Shown in pieces: positions 37,119 through 48,623 of a DNA stretch of 64,000 nt. The translations under genes and the position numbers were made by a program. Under the pieces are notes generated by a model that was not told where the DNA came from, did not search any database, and saw nothing but the letters and a program-made list of their open reading frames with translations. Origin of the DNA: Roridomyces roridus (Eukaryota > Basidiomycota > Agaricomycetes > Agaricales > Mycenaceae); contig JARKIF010000012.1 in assembly GCA_029378245.1 (NCBI GenBank), positions 62,001 through 126,000 on the forward strand, written 5' to 3'. The first letter of the stretch is position 1, and every line of letters starts with the position of its first letter.

Positions 37119-38330
37119 ATGGCCTCTTTGATCTTGAACCACTTTTTCGCAAAAGTACCGGAAACGCAGGCCGACCTCGTTGGTCGTACTTTCATTGTCA
37201 CCGGAAGCAACACTGGAATCGGCTTCGCCCTTGCCGTGCATCTTGCGCGTCGGACCCCAACTCGACTTATCCTTGCTGTTCGTGATGTCGCCAAAGGGGA
37301 GGCAGCAAAGACGGAGATTATTGCCCAGACAGGCTTCGCGAGGGCACTAGAGGTCTGGCAGCTTGACATGGCAAAGTTTGAGAGCGTCAAGAACTTTGCG
37401 GATCGTGCGAATACTTCCCTCGAACGTCTGGACGGCGCCGTTCTGAATGCAGGGATTAACATATGGTCATGGGGTGTGACTTCAGACGGTTGGGAGAGAA
37501 TGTGCGATTCTTTCTAGTTTCTGGGGTGGTATTCTTACTCCTATAGGCTGCAAATCAATGCTCTCGCGACAGGCCTACTCGGAGTGTTGTTACTGCCACT
37601 GCTTCAGACCACTGCAAAGCTCTCATCTCCTCCCGCGTTTGCAATGGCGCCACACCTCACCTTCACTGGCTCTGCGGGTTTGAGATCTCCTCTCGTTCAA
37701 TGATTGCAAATGACCTCTTCCACAGGCATGTTCCTTGCCAAGTTCACCGACAAGTCAAAGCCAGATATGCTGCAAGCTATGAATGTTGAGGCCGAATGCG
37801 ATATCAAGGACCGATATTTTACTGCCAAACTGTTTGATCTCTTCCTTGCCCGCAAAATCGCGAAATTGCCGCAGGCGAATGGTCTGGTCGTCAAGTGCGT
37901 AACCTCGTGTCTGGCCGAGAATCTTCTGAAAACTTTCGCAGCGTTGTAGACCCAGGTCTCTGTTATTCGGATTTGGGTCGAGACCTAGGTTTCTCTCGCT
38001 TCACTCAGTAAGTGTTCCATGGCCCGCAATACTGCAAATGACCGCCTTCCAGTGCTTTCATGCGGTTCATTTCTTGGTCGAGTAGCAAGGGAGCGCTCAG
38101 CTTGCTCTACAGCGTCCTCAGCAACACTTCAGCCGGCGTTTTATTTCCTCATGTAAAGAGTACAAGTGCGTGGTGATATACCATTGATTCTCCCATCTAA
38201 ACTTTATTCCAGACCGCCATCTTGGACTCTGACTGAAGCAGGGTTTCGTGTGGAAGAGCAGCTGTGGAAAGAAATGGTCGAAGTATGGCGCGGACTTTCT
38301 CCCGAGGTGCTAGATATCGTGACTGAGTAG
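37119..38330 (+). CDS. Short-chain dehydrogenase/reductase, first of a tandem pair
   Basis: The Rossmann nucleotide motif TGSNTGIG follows a short N-terminus (NHFFAKVPETQADLVGRT). The LNAGI motif and the active-site YxxxK (RYFTAKLFDLF) are present, and VVDPGLCYSDLGRDLG is typical of retinol-dehydrogenase-like fungal SDRs. It should be an NAD(P)H-dependent oxidoreductase of unknown substrate. Introns follow WER(M), GSAG, LVV(N) and FT(H), and a last one precedes PPSWTLTEAGFRVEEQ. It shares exon borders and about two thirds of its residues with the next gene, so they arose by tandem duplication. The last splice site near 38170 is the least certain. Confidence 0.83.
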
Positions 38331-38727
38331 TTGTGTCGCTTAGATGTTATGCTAGAACTTGCTCCATGCTGAGGCGCTTATGGCTAGTGGACTATGGTGC
38401 TGAATCTGAAAGAAACACACTCGACCGAAAATTGATTGGCAGTATCTGTCAATCAAGCGAGCTAACCTTGAGCTTGAACCCAACTCGAACCTCGATTCAA
38501 CAGGATTCAACCAGGATTGCAACTATCTCGGACTCTCCAGGAGCCACGACAGGTGTATATGTACACATGGTGCAATTTCGACTGCCTTGGCTCTGTTTGA
38601 ACTCGCGTTTGCCGGCGCCGCGCGCTGTGCCGCGTCGTCAATTGAGTGTTTCCGTATGGATTCCGGAGGTAGTGCGTGCAGATATGTTTTAAGTACATAC
38701 TCTCCTGGTCCACAGAGACGACGCATC
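38331..38727. other. Spacer between tandem SDR genes
   Basis: It carries a near-perfect 25-nt palindrome at 38432-38456 and should hold the promoter of the second dehydrogenase. No gene is seen. Confidence 0.5.
38432..38456. repeat. Palindrome of the SINE-linked type
   Basis: Arms TTGATTGGCAG and CTGTCAATCAA around TAT pair with a single G/T mismatch. The core resembles the TTGRCAG-NNN-CTGYCAA sites beside three SINE copies, but no SINE head or tail lies here. Confidence 0.65.
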
Positions 38728-39957
38728 ATGGCCGCTCTCAGATTCCTTTTCAACCATCTCTTCGCGAAATTAACGGAAACTCAGGCTGACCTCACCGGTC
38801 GTACCTTTATCGTAACTGGAAGCAACACCGGAGTCGGTTTCGCCCTCGCAGTCCATCTTGCTCGCCGGAATCCGGCACGGCTTATCCTCGGTGTACGCGA
38901 CCTAGGAAAAGGCGAGGCAGCGAAGAAGGAGATCATTGCCCAAACTGGATTCTCGGGGGCGTTAGAGGTTTGGGAACTCGATATGGCGCGGTTCGAGAGT
39001 GTGAACAAGTTTGCGGAACGAGCCAACTCTTCACTCGATCGTTTGGATGGTGCTGTGTTGAACGCAGGAATCAACACTTGGACTTGAGGCTTGACCCCAG
39101 ATGGCTGGGAGAACATGTGAGTTCAGCACTTTCTGAGAGGAATGCATGAACTGTCGTTGTAGGCTGCAAATCAACGGTCTGGCTACGGGGCTGCTCGGAG
39201 TGTTGTTGCTTCCAATTTTGCAAACCACCTCGAAACTTCCGGCCCCAGAAGCGAACTCTTTCGCAATGGCGCCGCATTTAACGTTCACCAGCTCCGAGGG
39301 TCCGCCGTTCGGATTTCTTGGATGTGTTTCTGAGTAACTGGTCCAATAGGCATCTTTCTTGCAAAGTTCCGCGACAAATCGGCGCCAAAGATTCTTGAAG
39401 CCATGAACGTCGAAGCCGGACGCGATTTCATAGATCAATACACCACGACAAAACTTTTCGAGCTGTTCTTTACGCGAAAGATTGCAAAGTTGAGCAAGGC
39501 AGATGGAATTGTCGTCAAGTGAGTTTGTCAATTGATCAACATGCCACTTACCCAATTTCTATAGTGCTGTCGATCCCGGCTTGTGCTCTTCGGAAATTGG
39601 TCGAGATTTGGGCTTGTCAGCCATCGCGATGTATACAACCATTTCCCACCTGTGACCGAAATTGACTGTATTTTGTCAGGGCGGTCTTTCGGCTGATGGC
39701 TTTCAGCTGCGCCAAGGGCTCTCTGAACGTGCTCTACGCTGTCCTCGCTGGCACGCCATCAGGATCATATATCCGTTCGTGCCAAGTGCGCCCGTACGTA
39801 CCTGTTCTCGTTCTCTTCTTTTTTCGTGCTGAACATGTCGCAGACCCCTGCCTGGACGTTGACTCCATCTGGGTTCGAGGCAGAGGATCGGGTGTGGGGT
39901 GAGATGTTGCATGTATGGCAAAAGGTGTCGCCAGAGGTGGTCGACATAGTGGCTTGA
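38728..39957 (+). pseudogene. Tandem SDR copy with an in-frame TGA
   Basis: This copy has TGSNTGVG, LNAGI and YTTTK in the same places as its neighbour and the C-terminus TPAWTLTPSGFEAE ending at 39957. In the first exon, at 39085-39087, TGA stands where the sister gene has the tryptophan codon of SWGVTSDGWE, so a G-to-A change is the simplest cause. All downstream exons, splice sites and catalytic residues look intact, which suggests a very recent loss, a polymorphism, stop readthrough or a base-call error. Translation stopping there would give a 120-residue fragment without the catalytic tyrosine. Confidence 0.78.
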
Positions 39958-40652
39958 TTCGAGATTCAGGCTGTCAGCAATGATTCATGGCTTGTTCGAA
40001 TTCGTTTGTTCCAACCAACTTGAAGCAGTGGAAACTGGAGAACTGGACGAGAAGAGTACTTGGAGGCATCATGATACAGAAACGGCGGGTTTGGAAGCAA
40101 TTTCGACATGACCATAAATCAGGGTAGGATATGCTGAGGACAGAGCCGACAATTAATCAAGGGTGTTGGAAAGTTCAAGTTACTTACGAAGATGGAATCC
40201 TGGTTCGCGCGCTCCTTTTTCATCTCAAGACCTCGAAATCAACGCCTCTGGACATGTCGGGATACTTACCCATAGACGATGACGAGCGCAGCCCTGCGCA
40301 GCCTGGTTCAGATGCTCTGCGAGGAGTTGGCTCAAGGAGCTGGTGCTGGAACGCCCTGGAACAGTGATTGAAGAGACGCGCGCGTTTGGTACAAAATATG
40401 TCGTAGCATCGGTCCATTCGTGCTCTTACATAGTGGTTGGGTCCTGGAGCGACTGTCATCCGATTGATTCCATCATTCCATCAAGTGACGCATCTATCGG
40501 CAACTGCGATTCCAAATTCGGATGCCGACTCCGGCGACGCCATCTGATTGGTGCTGCGTAGTTCTTTTCTGATCTTGGACCTTTCTTCCTCAAACACCTC
40601 TCGAAGAGTTTTCTCGCCGCCTCCCCCGCCAGGCCGACACTAATTCAACAAC
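39958..40652. other. Intergenic region upstream of eS4
   Basis: Frames of about 78 codons at 40131-40367 and on the opposite strand have no family features. The last 100 bp, rich in CTTTTC and TTCTTCCTC runs, look like the pyrimidine-rich promoter of a fungal ribosomal protein gene. Confidence 0.4.
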
Positions 40653-41583
40653 ATGGTTAGCCCGTCATGCGCGTGTCGTAGTGGATACTGACTTTTTTGT
40701 AGGCCCGAGGACCGAAAAAGCACTTGAAGCGGCTGAATGCCCCGTCGTCGTGGATGCTCGACAAGCTTAGCGGCACCTACGTGCGTGCTGCGTCTTTTCT
40801 ACACGAATTCCTCACTCACATCCTGCAGGCTCCCCGCCCTTCCCCCGGTCCCCACAAGCTGCGGGAATCCCTCCCTCTGACGGTCTTCCTGCGCAACCGT
40901 CTAAAGTATGCGCTGACGGGCAAGGAGGTGCTGTCCATCGTCAAGCAGCGTCTCATCAAAATCGACGCAAAAGTGCGGACTGACCCGACGTTCCCGGCTG
41001 GCTTCATGGACGTCGTCTCGATCGAAAAGTCGGGCGAGCACTTCCGTCTCCTCTACGACGTCAAGGGCCGCTTCACCATCCACCGCATCACCCCCGAGGA
41101 GGCTACCTACAAGCTGCTCAAGGTCCGCAAGGTCTCCCTCGGTGCCCGTGGTGTCCCCAATGTCGTCACCCACGACGGCCGCACCATTCGTTATCCCGAC
41201 CCCGCCATCCAGGTCAACGACACCGTCAAGTTCGATCTCGAGCAGGGCAAGATCACAGACTTTGTCAAATTCGACACTGGCAACATGTGCATCATCACTG
41301 GTGGTCGCAACATGGGCCGTGCCGGCGTCATCGTCCATCGCGAGAAGCACATCGGTGGCTTTGACATTGTCCACGTCAAGGACTCGCTCGACCGCACCTT
41401 TGCTACTCGGTATGTCTCTTCCTTGGTATTTTTTCTCTCATCTCATTGCTTCTCAGTGTCACCAACATCTTTGTTATCGGCGAGGGCAACAAGGCGTGGA
41501 TATCTCTCCCCAAGGGCAAGGGTACCAAGCTCACCATCTCCGAGGAGAGAGATCTCCGTCGGAAGCGTGCCGCCGAGGCATAG
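40653..41583 (+). CDS. RPS4: 40S ribosomal protein eS4
   Basis: The spliced product starts [20 protein letters not shown] and contains [52 protein letters not shown] and [20 protein letters not shown], the eS4 signature with its N-terminal S4-like, central and KOW domains. It is part of the small ribosomal subunit. The first coding exon is only the ATG (40653-40655), followed by intron 40656-40702; further introns 40781-40828 and 41410-41456. Codons are strongly biased to C-ending forms, as expected of a highly expressed gene. Confidence 0.96.
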
Positions 41584-42609
41584 GCCTTTTACCTACATGT
41601 CTTTTGTATGCCTCGCACCAAAAAATATGCATCCATGGTTGAGAACGGCAGGTCATGCTACATGAGTACTGTTTTTTCACGCCCATCACTTGCAGCAAAG
41701 TTCATGTGAAGATGAGATTCTCTTACGACCACAGCCCTTCCTGTGGATAGGTCAATTATCTCAGCCAGGAGCCTTGCCAGATGTAACCATCTTATGTTTC
41801 CTGCTCAAGCGCTCAAACTTGACGACAACTTTTGGCTCTCTGCGAAGCGTCAAGAATGGATCTTCTTGCCATGTCGCGCGTCCACAAGAACACTGTCGGG
41901 GAGACTACATGATGGGCTCACGCATTCAGGACTCAGAAGCAGGCCGTGCGGAATGAATGTCTCTTGGACTCGAGCGTCAGCCATACTGGCCCGAACAGTA
42001 CCTGCGAGTCGCTTTCATACTTCGTGGAACGTATCCTCACTCTCGGGCGCCATTGGTACATTATCCGCGTCAACCGGATGGGCTACGCCACCGACAATAC
42101 GCCTGTGGTCGGTGTAGGCAGGACCCCCGCATGGGAAATCATCGGGACAAGGTGGGCGAATGTATGTGCATTCCGATTCCGCGTCTCGTATTCACACCTT
42201 GCGCACAGGATAGGACAATTTCATCTATTGAAAGGCGGGGCACGTTTCTGTTTCGCTCAAGCCGATGTCGAATTCGAGAATTCCATGTCCACGAAAAGGG
42301 ACTTCCATATCGTTCTCTCCAGGGCGAGCGGCGGACGATTCGCTGGGGATCTCGTGCGTAAACGAGCTCGGGTGCGTCCTACAACCTGCGGGAATGGAGA
42401 ACGAGGGTTAATGACGAACTGCGTGTCCACGATCGCTTGGGGACGGAGAAATCATTTTCACCGTCTGGGACTGCGTTTTATTGGACCTTGGAGTTTTCCG
42501 TCTCCTTGCGCTGGGGCCCTTGTGCTAGACCCCCGTCTTGATAGACCTGCGAGCGGCGTCGTGGAGGGTTTTGATGCACCCGGGCAGCTGCTCAATGTGG
42601 CGGCCTCGA
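41584..42609. other. Unassigned region, possibly decayed coding sequence
   Basis: Open frames (for example 41743-42117 and 41946-42677 on the plus strand) overlap without a consistent splice model. One translated stretch around 42240-42360 (SSIERRGTFLFRSSRCRIRE) has a protein-like look but no family was recognised. It may be a gene relic cut by the duplication that brought the aminotransferase fragment. Confidence 0.35.
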
Positions 42610-43262
42610 TGGGCAGGAGGGTATGGGTTTCGGCTATGCGCCCATCGGTGCCGTCCTCGTGTCCAAACGGATCGTAGCAGGACTGCGAGGTGCGTCCGGC
42701 TTGTGGAAGCACGGGCATACGTACCAGGTTTGTGTGTTCTTTAGATACATACCGAGTCAACTCATTTCTGCCAGGCAAATCCTCTGGCCTGTGCAGCGTC
42801 GCTTGCGGTCCAAAAGGTCATCACGTCCGAGAATCTGCTGGAAAATTGTCGCACCCAGGGAGCTTACCTTGGTTCGTCGTTCATCCATTCATTTCTTGTA
42901 CTGACCGATCTCCAGAAAAGCTCCTTAAAGCTCGCTTGCAAGGACCCAACTCGCCCGCTGCGCCATTCACCTTTGACATTCGTGGTGGCGGAGGGTTCTG
43001 GGGCGTTGAATTCGACTTTGACTGCCCCGAGGCTGCGACGCTCGACTTGCGTGGACAGGCGTTTGCCCTGCTGCTACAGGCTCGTGCGCTGGAGAACGGG
43101 CTGGTTGTGATGGGTTTCACGGGCAGCGCCAGCCTGGACGGCACCAAGGGAGATGTGATAGTGTTGGCTCCTGCATACAACATTACCTCGGAGGAGGTGG
43201 AGAAGCTTGTAGAGATATTCGGGGACTCTGTCGAAGGTGTTTTGGATGCTCATCGTGTGTAG
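42610..43262 (+). pseudogene. 5'-truncated class III aminotransferase copy
   Basis: From about 42620 the sequence encodes YAPIGAVLVSKRIVAGLRG, then ANPLACAASLAVQKVITSEN and LQGPNSPAAPFTFDIRGGGG to LDAHRV, with both introns in the same places as the intact gene at 48858-50703. The catalytic half with the PLP lysine is missing and the sequence just upstream (42560-42620) does not match. The retained exons have no stop or frameshift, so the copy is young or partly conserved by gene conversion. It is part of an inverted duplication. Confidence 0.85.
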
Positions 43263-43300
43263 AAAATTCTGTAAATCTAGGCTCCAAAGAATAACCCGTT

Positions 43301-43494
43301 AGAAAAAGAAAATATAATGAAGCCAGCATTGCAGGGAGAGACTACGTCCTGACTTCGACGCGGACGCGGGGCTTTTGGCCCGGGGCCCGGCAAACCGATG
43401 ATTTGTCTCCTGGAGGAATCGAACCTCCGCCTCTTGAACCTCACGCTCACGCCCTGACGTGGGAAGGTGCGTTCTGCCACTGAACTAAGGAGAC
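43301..43494 (-). mobile_element. tRNA-headed SINE-like element, copy 2
   Basis: This is the best folded head: on the minus strand, acceptor arms GTCTCCT (43494-43488) and AGGAGAC (43411-43405) pair at all seven positions, the D arm is GTTC/GAAC and the T arm GGAGG/CCTCC is perfect. The anticodon arm has an enlarged loop. The body and AT-rich tail run to 43301, 39 bp from the stop of the truncated aminotransferase, tail facing it. It could be mistaken for a real tRNA gene, but the long loop and the shared body argue against that. Confidence 0.78.
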
Positions 43495-43615
43495 GACGAA
43501 AACATCCACCGTTCTTGCATGGCATTGCAGCAGGGAACAAAGAACGGCGCAGTAGCCGTGTCGGCAATGGCGTTCTGAGGCAACTGCCAGACTGGGCAAT
43601 CATCCCCGGCTGTCG

Positions 43616-43632
43616 TTGACAGCATCTGCCAA
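43616..43632. repeat. 17-nt hyphenated palindrome near SINE copy 2
   Basis: TTGACAG-CAT-CTGCCAA pairs except for one A/C position. It is about 120 bp upstream of the SINE head in element orientation. Confidence 0.65.
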
Positions 43633-43762
43633 TCAGTCGGCGCGTGGCTCCGACGGAAGCAAAATTGTTTCCAATTCCAGCTCGCTCGCCATGGTCCGCA
43701 GGTTATGTGGGCGGAGTGTCAATCAGAGCCCGTGATCATTCCCCTTCTTTCAAACCAGGAAC

Positions 43763-44498
43763 ATGCCACAACGCGACCGCGATACCCTCACCCCTCCCCA
43801 ATTTCGTACTACGCTTAGGAAAGCAGTCTTCTCCAAGCTCGCCCTAGCTCGTGAAGCAGCCCGGCTTGCCAGCACACCCCTGCTTCCGTACCTCCCCGAC
43901 GACGCCTGGCCGCAGTCTCTAAACGATGGCGACGATGAAGAGGAAGGTGCCACTGTGTCATACGACACGTATAAATTCGCCGGCCTGGCCATCTTCTGCC
44001 GTGCCTTGTTCCTCCTCGCGCTGCCCCACCTGCACGGCAAGCCCGTTGGCTACTTCCAGGTAAGCGAGTCGTCAGTTACGGGAAGCACTCTGAGAGTTCA
44101 TCCCTCGTATCTTTTCAGACTATCGCGAACATCGTGCAAAGCCGGCAGGTTGTGACCAAGTGGATCGGAGATAACGATCCCGACCTCGGTAGCGTGTCCG
44201 AGGACGGTTTCTACATGTTCTTGAGAGCATGGTGGATGTACAAAGCACGGGATACATCGGCAGTCGCGAGTTTCCTTGCCCCGTTCTTCAATCCCCTGCT
44301 CAAGGCGGCTGGCAAGGCGTACTTGAAAGCGTATGTTCCACGCCAATCGCCTCAGAGACGTCACTCATTCACCCCAGTCACGACAACAAGATCGCGCCTG
44401 CCAGTGCGTTGGAGCCAGAGGAAATCGGGAGACTCCCTCCAGGTGTGTACCCTGCTTTGACTTCAGTGCCGGGCGGGTGCACGCCGAGGGAGTGGTAG
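43763..44498 (+). CDS. Conserved-looking hypothetical protein
   Basis: Three exons joined by GT-AG introns (about 44060-44119 and 44333-44379) give about 210 residues. The N-terminus is basic and helical (TTLRKAVFSKLALAREAARL), a hydrophobic stretch follows (KFAGLAIFCRALFLLALPHL), and the middle exon is rich in aromatic residues (FYMFLRAWWMYKARD). The C-terminus ends VPGGCTPREW. No family is recognised. The clean splice pattern and codon use support a real gene. The gene lies inside the segment bounded by the inverted duplication. Confidence 0.6.
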
Positions 44499-45212
44499 AT
44501 TAGATTCGGGCTAGTTCACAAATTAGGTACATCCGTAGCATACACTCCGACGCCTTGTTTATGTAGTACGGGCCCCGGCCGTTCCGATGCAGGACCTTGT
44601 GCCGGTCAATTCCTTCCTTCCTTCCTTCCTTCAACGCGTCTTCGGATCGGTGGTGCAGTTGGATCGGCGGCATTGAATAGCATTTGGCAATACAATGGCG
44701 TTTGATCGATCTGCGTTCTTCTTTCTTTCCACAACACCGCAGCTACATATCTTCGCCCCTCCTGACCCCGCCCGAAAAATCGAATCCCAGGAGACCCATA
44801 CGCGGCACCGCCCGTTGGCGCGCACGGCCGGGACCTTTATGGCTTCGAATGTTGGCCACTTCCTCCCGTGTTAAAGCCTGCATGTGCTCTGTCCTTCCAT
44901 TTCGCAAAAACGTTTCTCAGGCGATAGCTCATCGTTTTCGTGAATACCGTCACTATCCCGGATTGCCGCCTTCCTTTCTCAAGATTGCGACGCTGCTCGA
45001 CTACCAACAACATTTAGTCCATTGAACATTCATTCGCTCGGCGCCCAATGGTGATCTCGGAGTCGCAACAATATCGTCGAGGTCGCGTACTATGGTGGTC
45101 ATGCGGTGGTCCGAGACTTCTCGCCGCATTCGCGAAACCGCCAGCTGGTATATGAGGATACATATGATAAACAGCCTGCAGTGTCCCCTTCCCCCTCGAG
45201 GTCAAGGCCAAT
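44499..45212. other. Intergenic region with a TTCC microsatellite
   Basis: No gene recognised. It holds a simple repeat at 44610-44631 and the promoter of the S28 peptidase gene. Confidence 0.45.
44610..44631. repeat. TTCC tetranucleotide microsatellite
   Basis: About five and a half TTCC units in tandem. Confidence 0.9.
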
Positions 45213-47330
45213 ATGCTTCCCCTCATCAAGCTCTCGCTTTTCGCCACATGCTTTGTTTCCCTGGTCTCGGCCAGGCGGGCAAACTTCCCCCCGATGCCAG
45301 TCGTGCCAGTCGTGCCTCTGGAGGAAAGCACTGCGCCTGTGACCAGTAGGAATGGGACCGTTCTGCCGCCGTACGATACCATGTACGTGCCAGATGAGAC
45401 CTCGTGGACGCTGACACCAAGTATGATGTAGATACACTTTCCAGCAGCTCATCGACCACAATAACGTGAGTGGGATTCTTATTTTGAAGATACATCAATG
45501 AAACCTTTCGTTTACAGCCTTCTCTGGGGACTTTTGCGCAGAGGTATTGGCATACCTACGAGTTCTATGAACCGGGTTCGGATTCAGACTTCTTTCTGAG
45601 TCAATCACTGAGCGTCCTGAAGGTGGTCCTATCATTTTGAACACCCCCGGCGAAGTCAACGCCGCTCGTGAGTTTTCTGTCAAAACTAAGAACGCTTCCC
45701 TGACACCAAACGACCAGCCTACACCGGATACCTCACCAACAGGTCGATAAACGGGCAAATCGCCCAGCAGGAAAACGGCGCAACTATCGTCCTTGAGCAC
45801 CGGTTCTTTGGATTGAGGTTGGGACGTGCCGTATCTCTCGTCCACACTAATTGTATTCTTTCTGAAGTAACCCTTTGCCGGACCTCAGCGTCAACAGTCT
45901 CCGGCTCCACACCATCCAACAAGCCATCGACGACCTCGAATACTTTACCCAGAACGTCGTCCTCCCGATGCCGAACGGGGGTAACCTCAAGCCCTCGACA
46001 ACGCCGTGGATTCTCATTGGCGGAAGCTATTCTGGTGCGCTCACCAGCTGGACCATGGTGAACAAGCCAGGGTTGTTTGCTGCGGGCTACGCATCTAGCG
46101 CTGTCGTTGAGGCAATTTTGGATTTTTGGGAGTACTTTGAGCCAGAGCGGTTGTTCATGGCGGCCAATTGCTCTGCGGATATCAAGGCTGTCATTTCGCA
46201 TCTTGACCAGGTTCGCTTTATCTTCATCTCGGTTTCTCTTGATGTTGTTCTGAGTCTATTGGTTAGGTATTCACCGGGACGAACCAGACTGCTATTCAAG
46301 AGATCAAAGAGTCTTTCGGGATGGGCGACATGACTCACTTGGATGACGTTGCGGGTTCGCTGCGGGAGAATCTTTTTGATTGGCAGAATTTGTCACTTGC
46401 TGATGGCGCTGGCGGTATATTCTTTCAGTTCTGCGACGCCCTTGAGGTAAAGAACGGAGTGAATGCGCCTGCGAGTGGCTGGGGTGTCGACCATGCGCTT
46501 TCTGCGTGGTCTTCGTTCTGGACCGAGACATATTTGGCGTCGAGTAAGTGGATTAGTTTGTCAGTTTGGCTACTTGCCGACATTTTTATACTTAGTTTGT
46601 GGAGATGAGGATGCCGAGTAAGTGTCCCGAATGTGCAAATTTGCTGCGTTTCTCACTCGGGCTTGACAGGGATTGCTTGGGGACGCACAACACTTCTCAG
46701 TCCATCTGGACCGATACAAGTATAGATGATGCCACCCGCTCTTGTACGTTCATGATTTTTGTTTGTGGCTCGGCTGACACCCTCGGTAGGGTTCTGGATC
46801 GTGTTCGTACTGCATTTCAATGATGTTCCCTGTGCTGACTTTTGCGTAGATGCAACGAAGTCGGGTACCTCCAAGAGTCCGCACCGCCTGCCAACCCGAG
46901 TCTGGTGTCCCAATTGATCCAACCAGGGTACGATCTGCGTCAATGTCAACAAATGTTCCCCGAGGCGTTCCCGCAGCCGCCAAACGTCCAGACGGCACGG
47001 ACTAACCAGCTGTACGACGGGTGGAACGTCACTGTTTCAAATCTGTTCTTTGCGAATGGAGAGCGTGATCCGTGGAGGTACTCGACTGTCTCGGCTCCGG
47101 GCGTCATCCTCAAGAGCACGCCGTCTCAGCCGATTGCTGTCGGGGAGGGATACCACTGTGCTGATCTTTGTGTGTTGCATCTCTGGGCCGGATATCTTTA
47201 ATTGCTGATGCCAATTTCTCCAGCAACTGCAGAGGGAACGGCGAATCCGAGTGTTCTTGCTGTGCAGCAGCAGGGTTTGGCGTCGATGAAGAGTTGGATT
47301 ACTGCTTGGAATGTGGCCAAGAGGGCTTGA
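45213..47330 (+). CDS. Secreted serine peptidase, family S28
   Basis: The N-terminus LPLIKLSLFATCFVSLVSA is a signal peptide. The body matches S28 Pro-X carboxypeptidases: HNNPSLGTFAQRYW, GGPIILNTPGEVNAA, the nucleophile serine in LIGGSYSGALTSW, the aspartate in NLFFANGERDPWR and the histidine in EGYHCADL. Family members cleave after proline from peptide ends, in fungi usually outside the cell. Potential N-glycosylation sites (NRS, NCS, NQT, NLS, NVT) fit secretion. About eleven introns; those around 46540-46860 were not all resolved. The gene is unbroken as far as can be read. Confidence 0.88.
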
Positions 47331-48054
47331 ACGGATGCTCGTTGAGAACATTTCTTTCCCCAGCTTATTACCTTTTTATTCTAAATTATTAACAAAATTT
47401 GAGACGTTTTCGTTGGCACAAATAGTCGCTCGGGGGTGGGCAACAGGACACGTCTGATGACCCTGATATCCAATCTCTTTCTCTGCAGTTCCCAGTCCAA
47501 GGCATCAGCTTGACGGGTAAAGGGTCGAGGAACACGACAACTTGAAGATCGCCAGGTCCGTCATGGTCCCTTCGTATGTATCTTTGAATTTGCAGTCCCA
47601 GCCGAGCGGTGAGGAGGGAGGGGATGCTCCACGCCCTTCATGGCACGAAATCCCAAGCCAAAGAAAAGGAACAAGCCACCTGCAGACGCTTCAATGACTG
47701 GGAGCATGGACGAGATGGAATAAAACGGACCTCCGTCGGGCGGTGTTCTAGTCCATCTTGGAGCCGCATAAGTATCTTCGACAGTGGCGCGTTCAGTTTC
47801 GGCGCACCTCTATCGCTGCCGCCCCATCGCAAGCTGCATGCGGTTCAGCTTCAAGCCTGAAAGGACGTTAAAATGAAGATAAGCCGCACCTGGAGCAATC
47901 CGTTGAATTTGTGACCATTCGCGTCCTCAATGGGCTTGAACTCCAAGGAGAGGATGAGTGACATGGCGAGCAGATGCAGTCAAACCTTTTTGTGCGGAGG
48001 GAAGAGAAGTTTGTTTCAGCCTCGAGGAGAACAAGACCAGTAAAATCAATTGTT
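47331..48054. other. Intergenic region before SINE copy 3
   Basis: No gene recognised. The frame of 83 codons at 47609-47860 has no features of a protein family. Confidence 0.45.
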
Positions 48055-48212
48055 GCAAAATATAATGAAGCCAGCATTTTGCACGGAGAGAATGCGTCCT
48101 GACTTCGACGCGAGCGCGGGGCCTTTTGGGCCCGGGGCACGGCAAACCTATGGTTGTCACCTGGTAGAATCGAACCGCCGTCTCACCCTCGCTCACGCCC
48201 TGACGCAGGGTG
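48055..48212 (-). mobile_element. tRNA-headed SINE-like element, copy 3, truncated
   Basis: Tail, body and B-box half of the tRNA head are present on the minus strand, but the A-box half is lost near 48212. From the CAGGGCGTGAGCGAGGG part to the tail it is nearly identical to copy 4, which lies about 410 bp away in opposite orientation, so the two can form a large hairpin. Confidence 0.75.
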
Positions 48213-48400
48213 TCGCGTCGATGGAAAAGAAAAAGGGAGGTTTGATTGATTTGATTCCGATTCAGCGCTTTTGACACGTCTCGGACGCGACAAGGGACGC
48301 CAATCGAGTCTTGGGGTCCTCTGCAGGCCATGGCCCAAGGACGTGAATACCCTCAGCTACCGGGAGTAATTTTGCTTCCGTCTACCACGCGACGGGTTGA

Positions 48401-48417
48401 TTGGCAGATGCTGCCAA
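48401..48417. repeat. 17-nt hyphenated palindrome near SINE copy 4
   Basis: TTGGCAG-ATG-CTGCCAA is perfect, with a G-C pair where the 7939 site has A-T, so both arms changed together. Confidence 0.7.
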
Positions 48418-48623
48418 TGGCAGCCGTTCCCCGTGGGGAAGATTGGCGAGTGGGACTAATCTAAGGCTATCTAAGGCTATCTGGGCTATCTGTGCCTATC
48501 TAAACAAAGTCGCGACGTAGACTGGCCATTTTGATTTTGATTCATTTTTGTTCCAGTGTGGGCACCGTGATTCAACCCTGCATCCAGGGCAATGTCCAGC
48601 ACGAAGCTTGGACGGTTTCCGTC

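Larger units (their letters stand above)
42610..43690 (+). repeat. Inverted segmental duplication, left arm
   Basis: This arm holds the aminotransferase 3' exons, SINE copy 2, the palindrome at 43616 and a GAAGCAAAATTGTTTCC border. In reverse orientation the same order and closely similar sequence occur at 48365-49480. Confidence 0.8.

Noticed and set aside
43405..43494. Functional tRNA gene on the minus strand
   Set aside because: Acceptor, D and T stems are good, but the anticodon loop is about three times too long, position 33 is not clearly U, and the same body and tail follow three other degraded copies, so it is called a SINE head.
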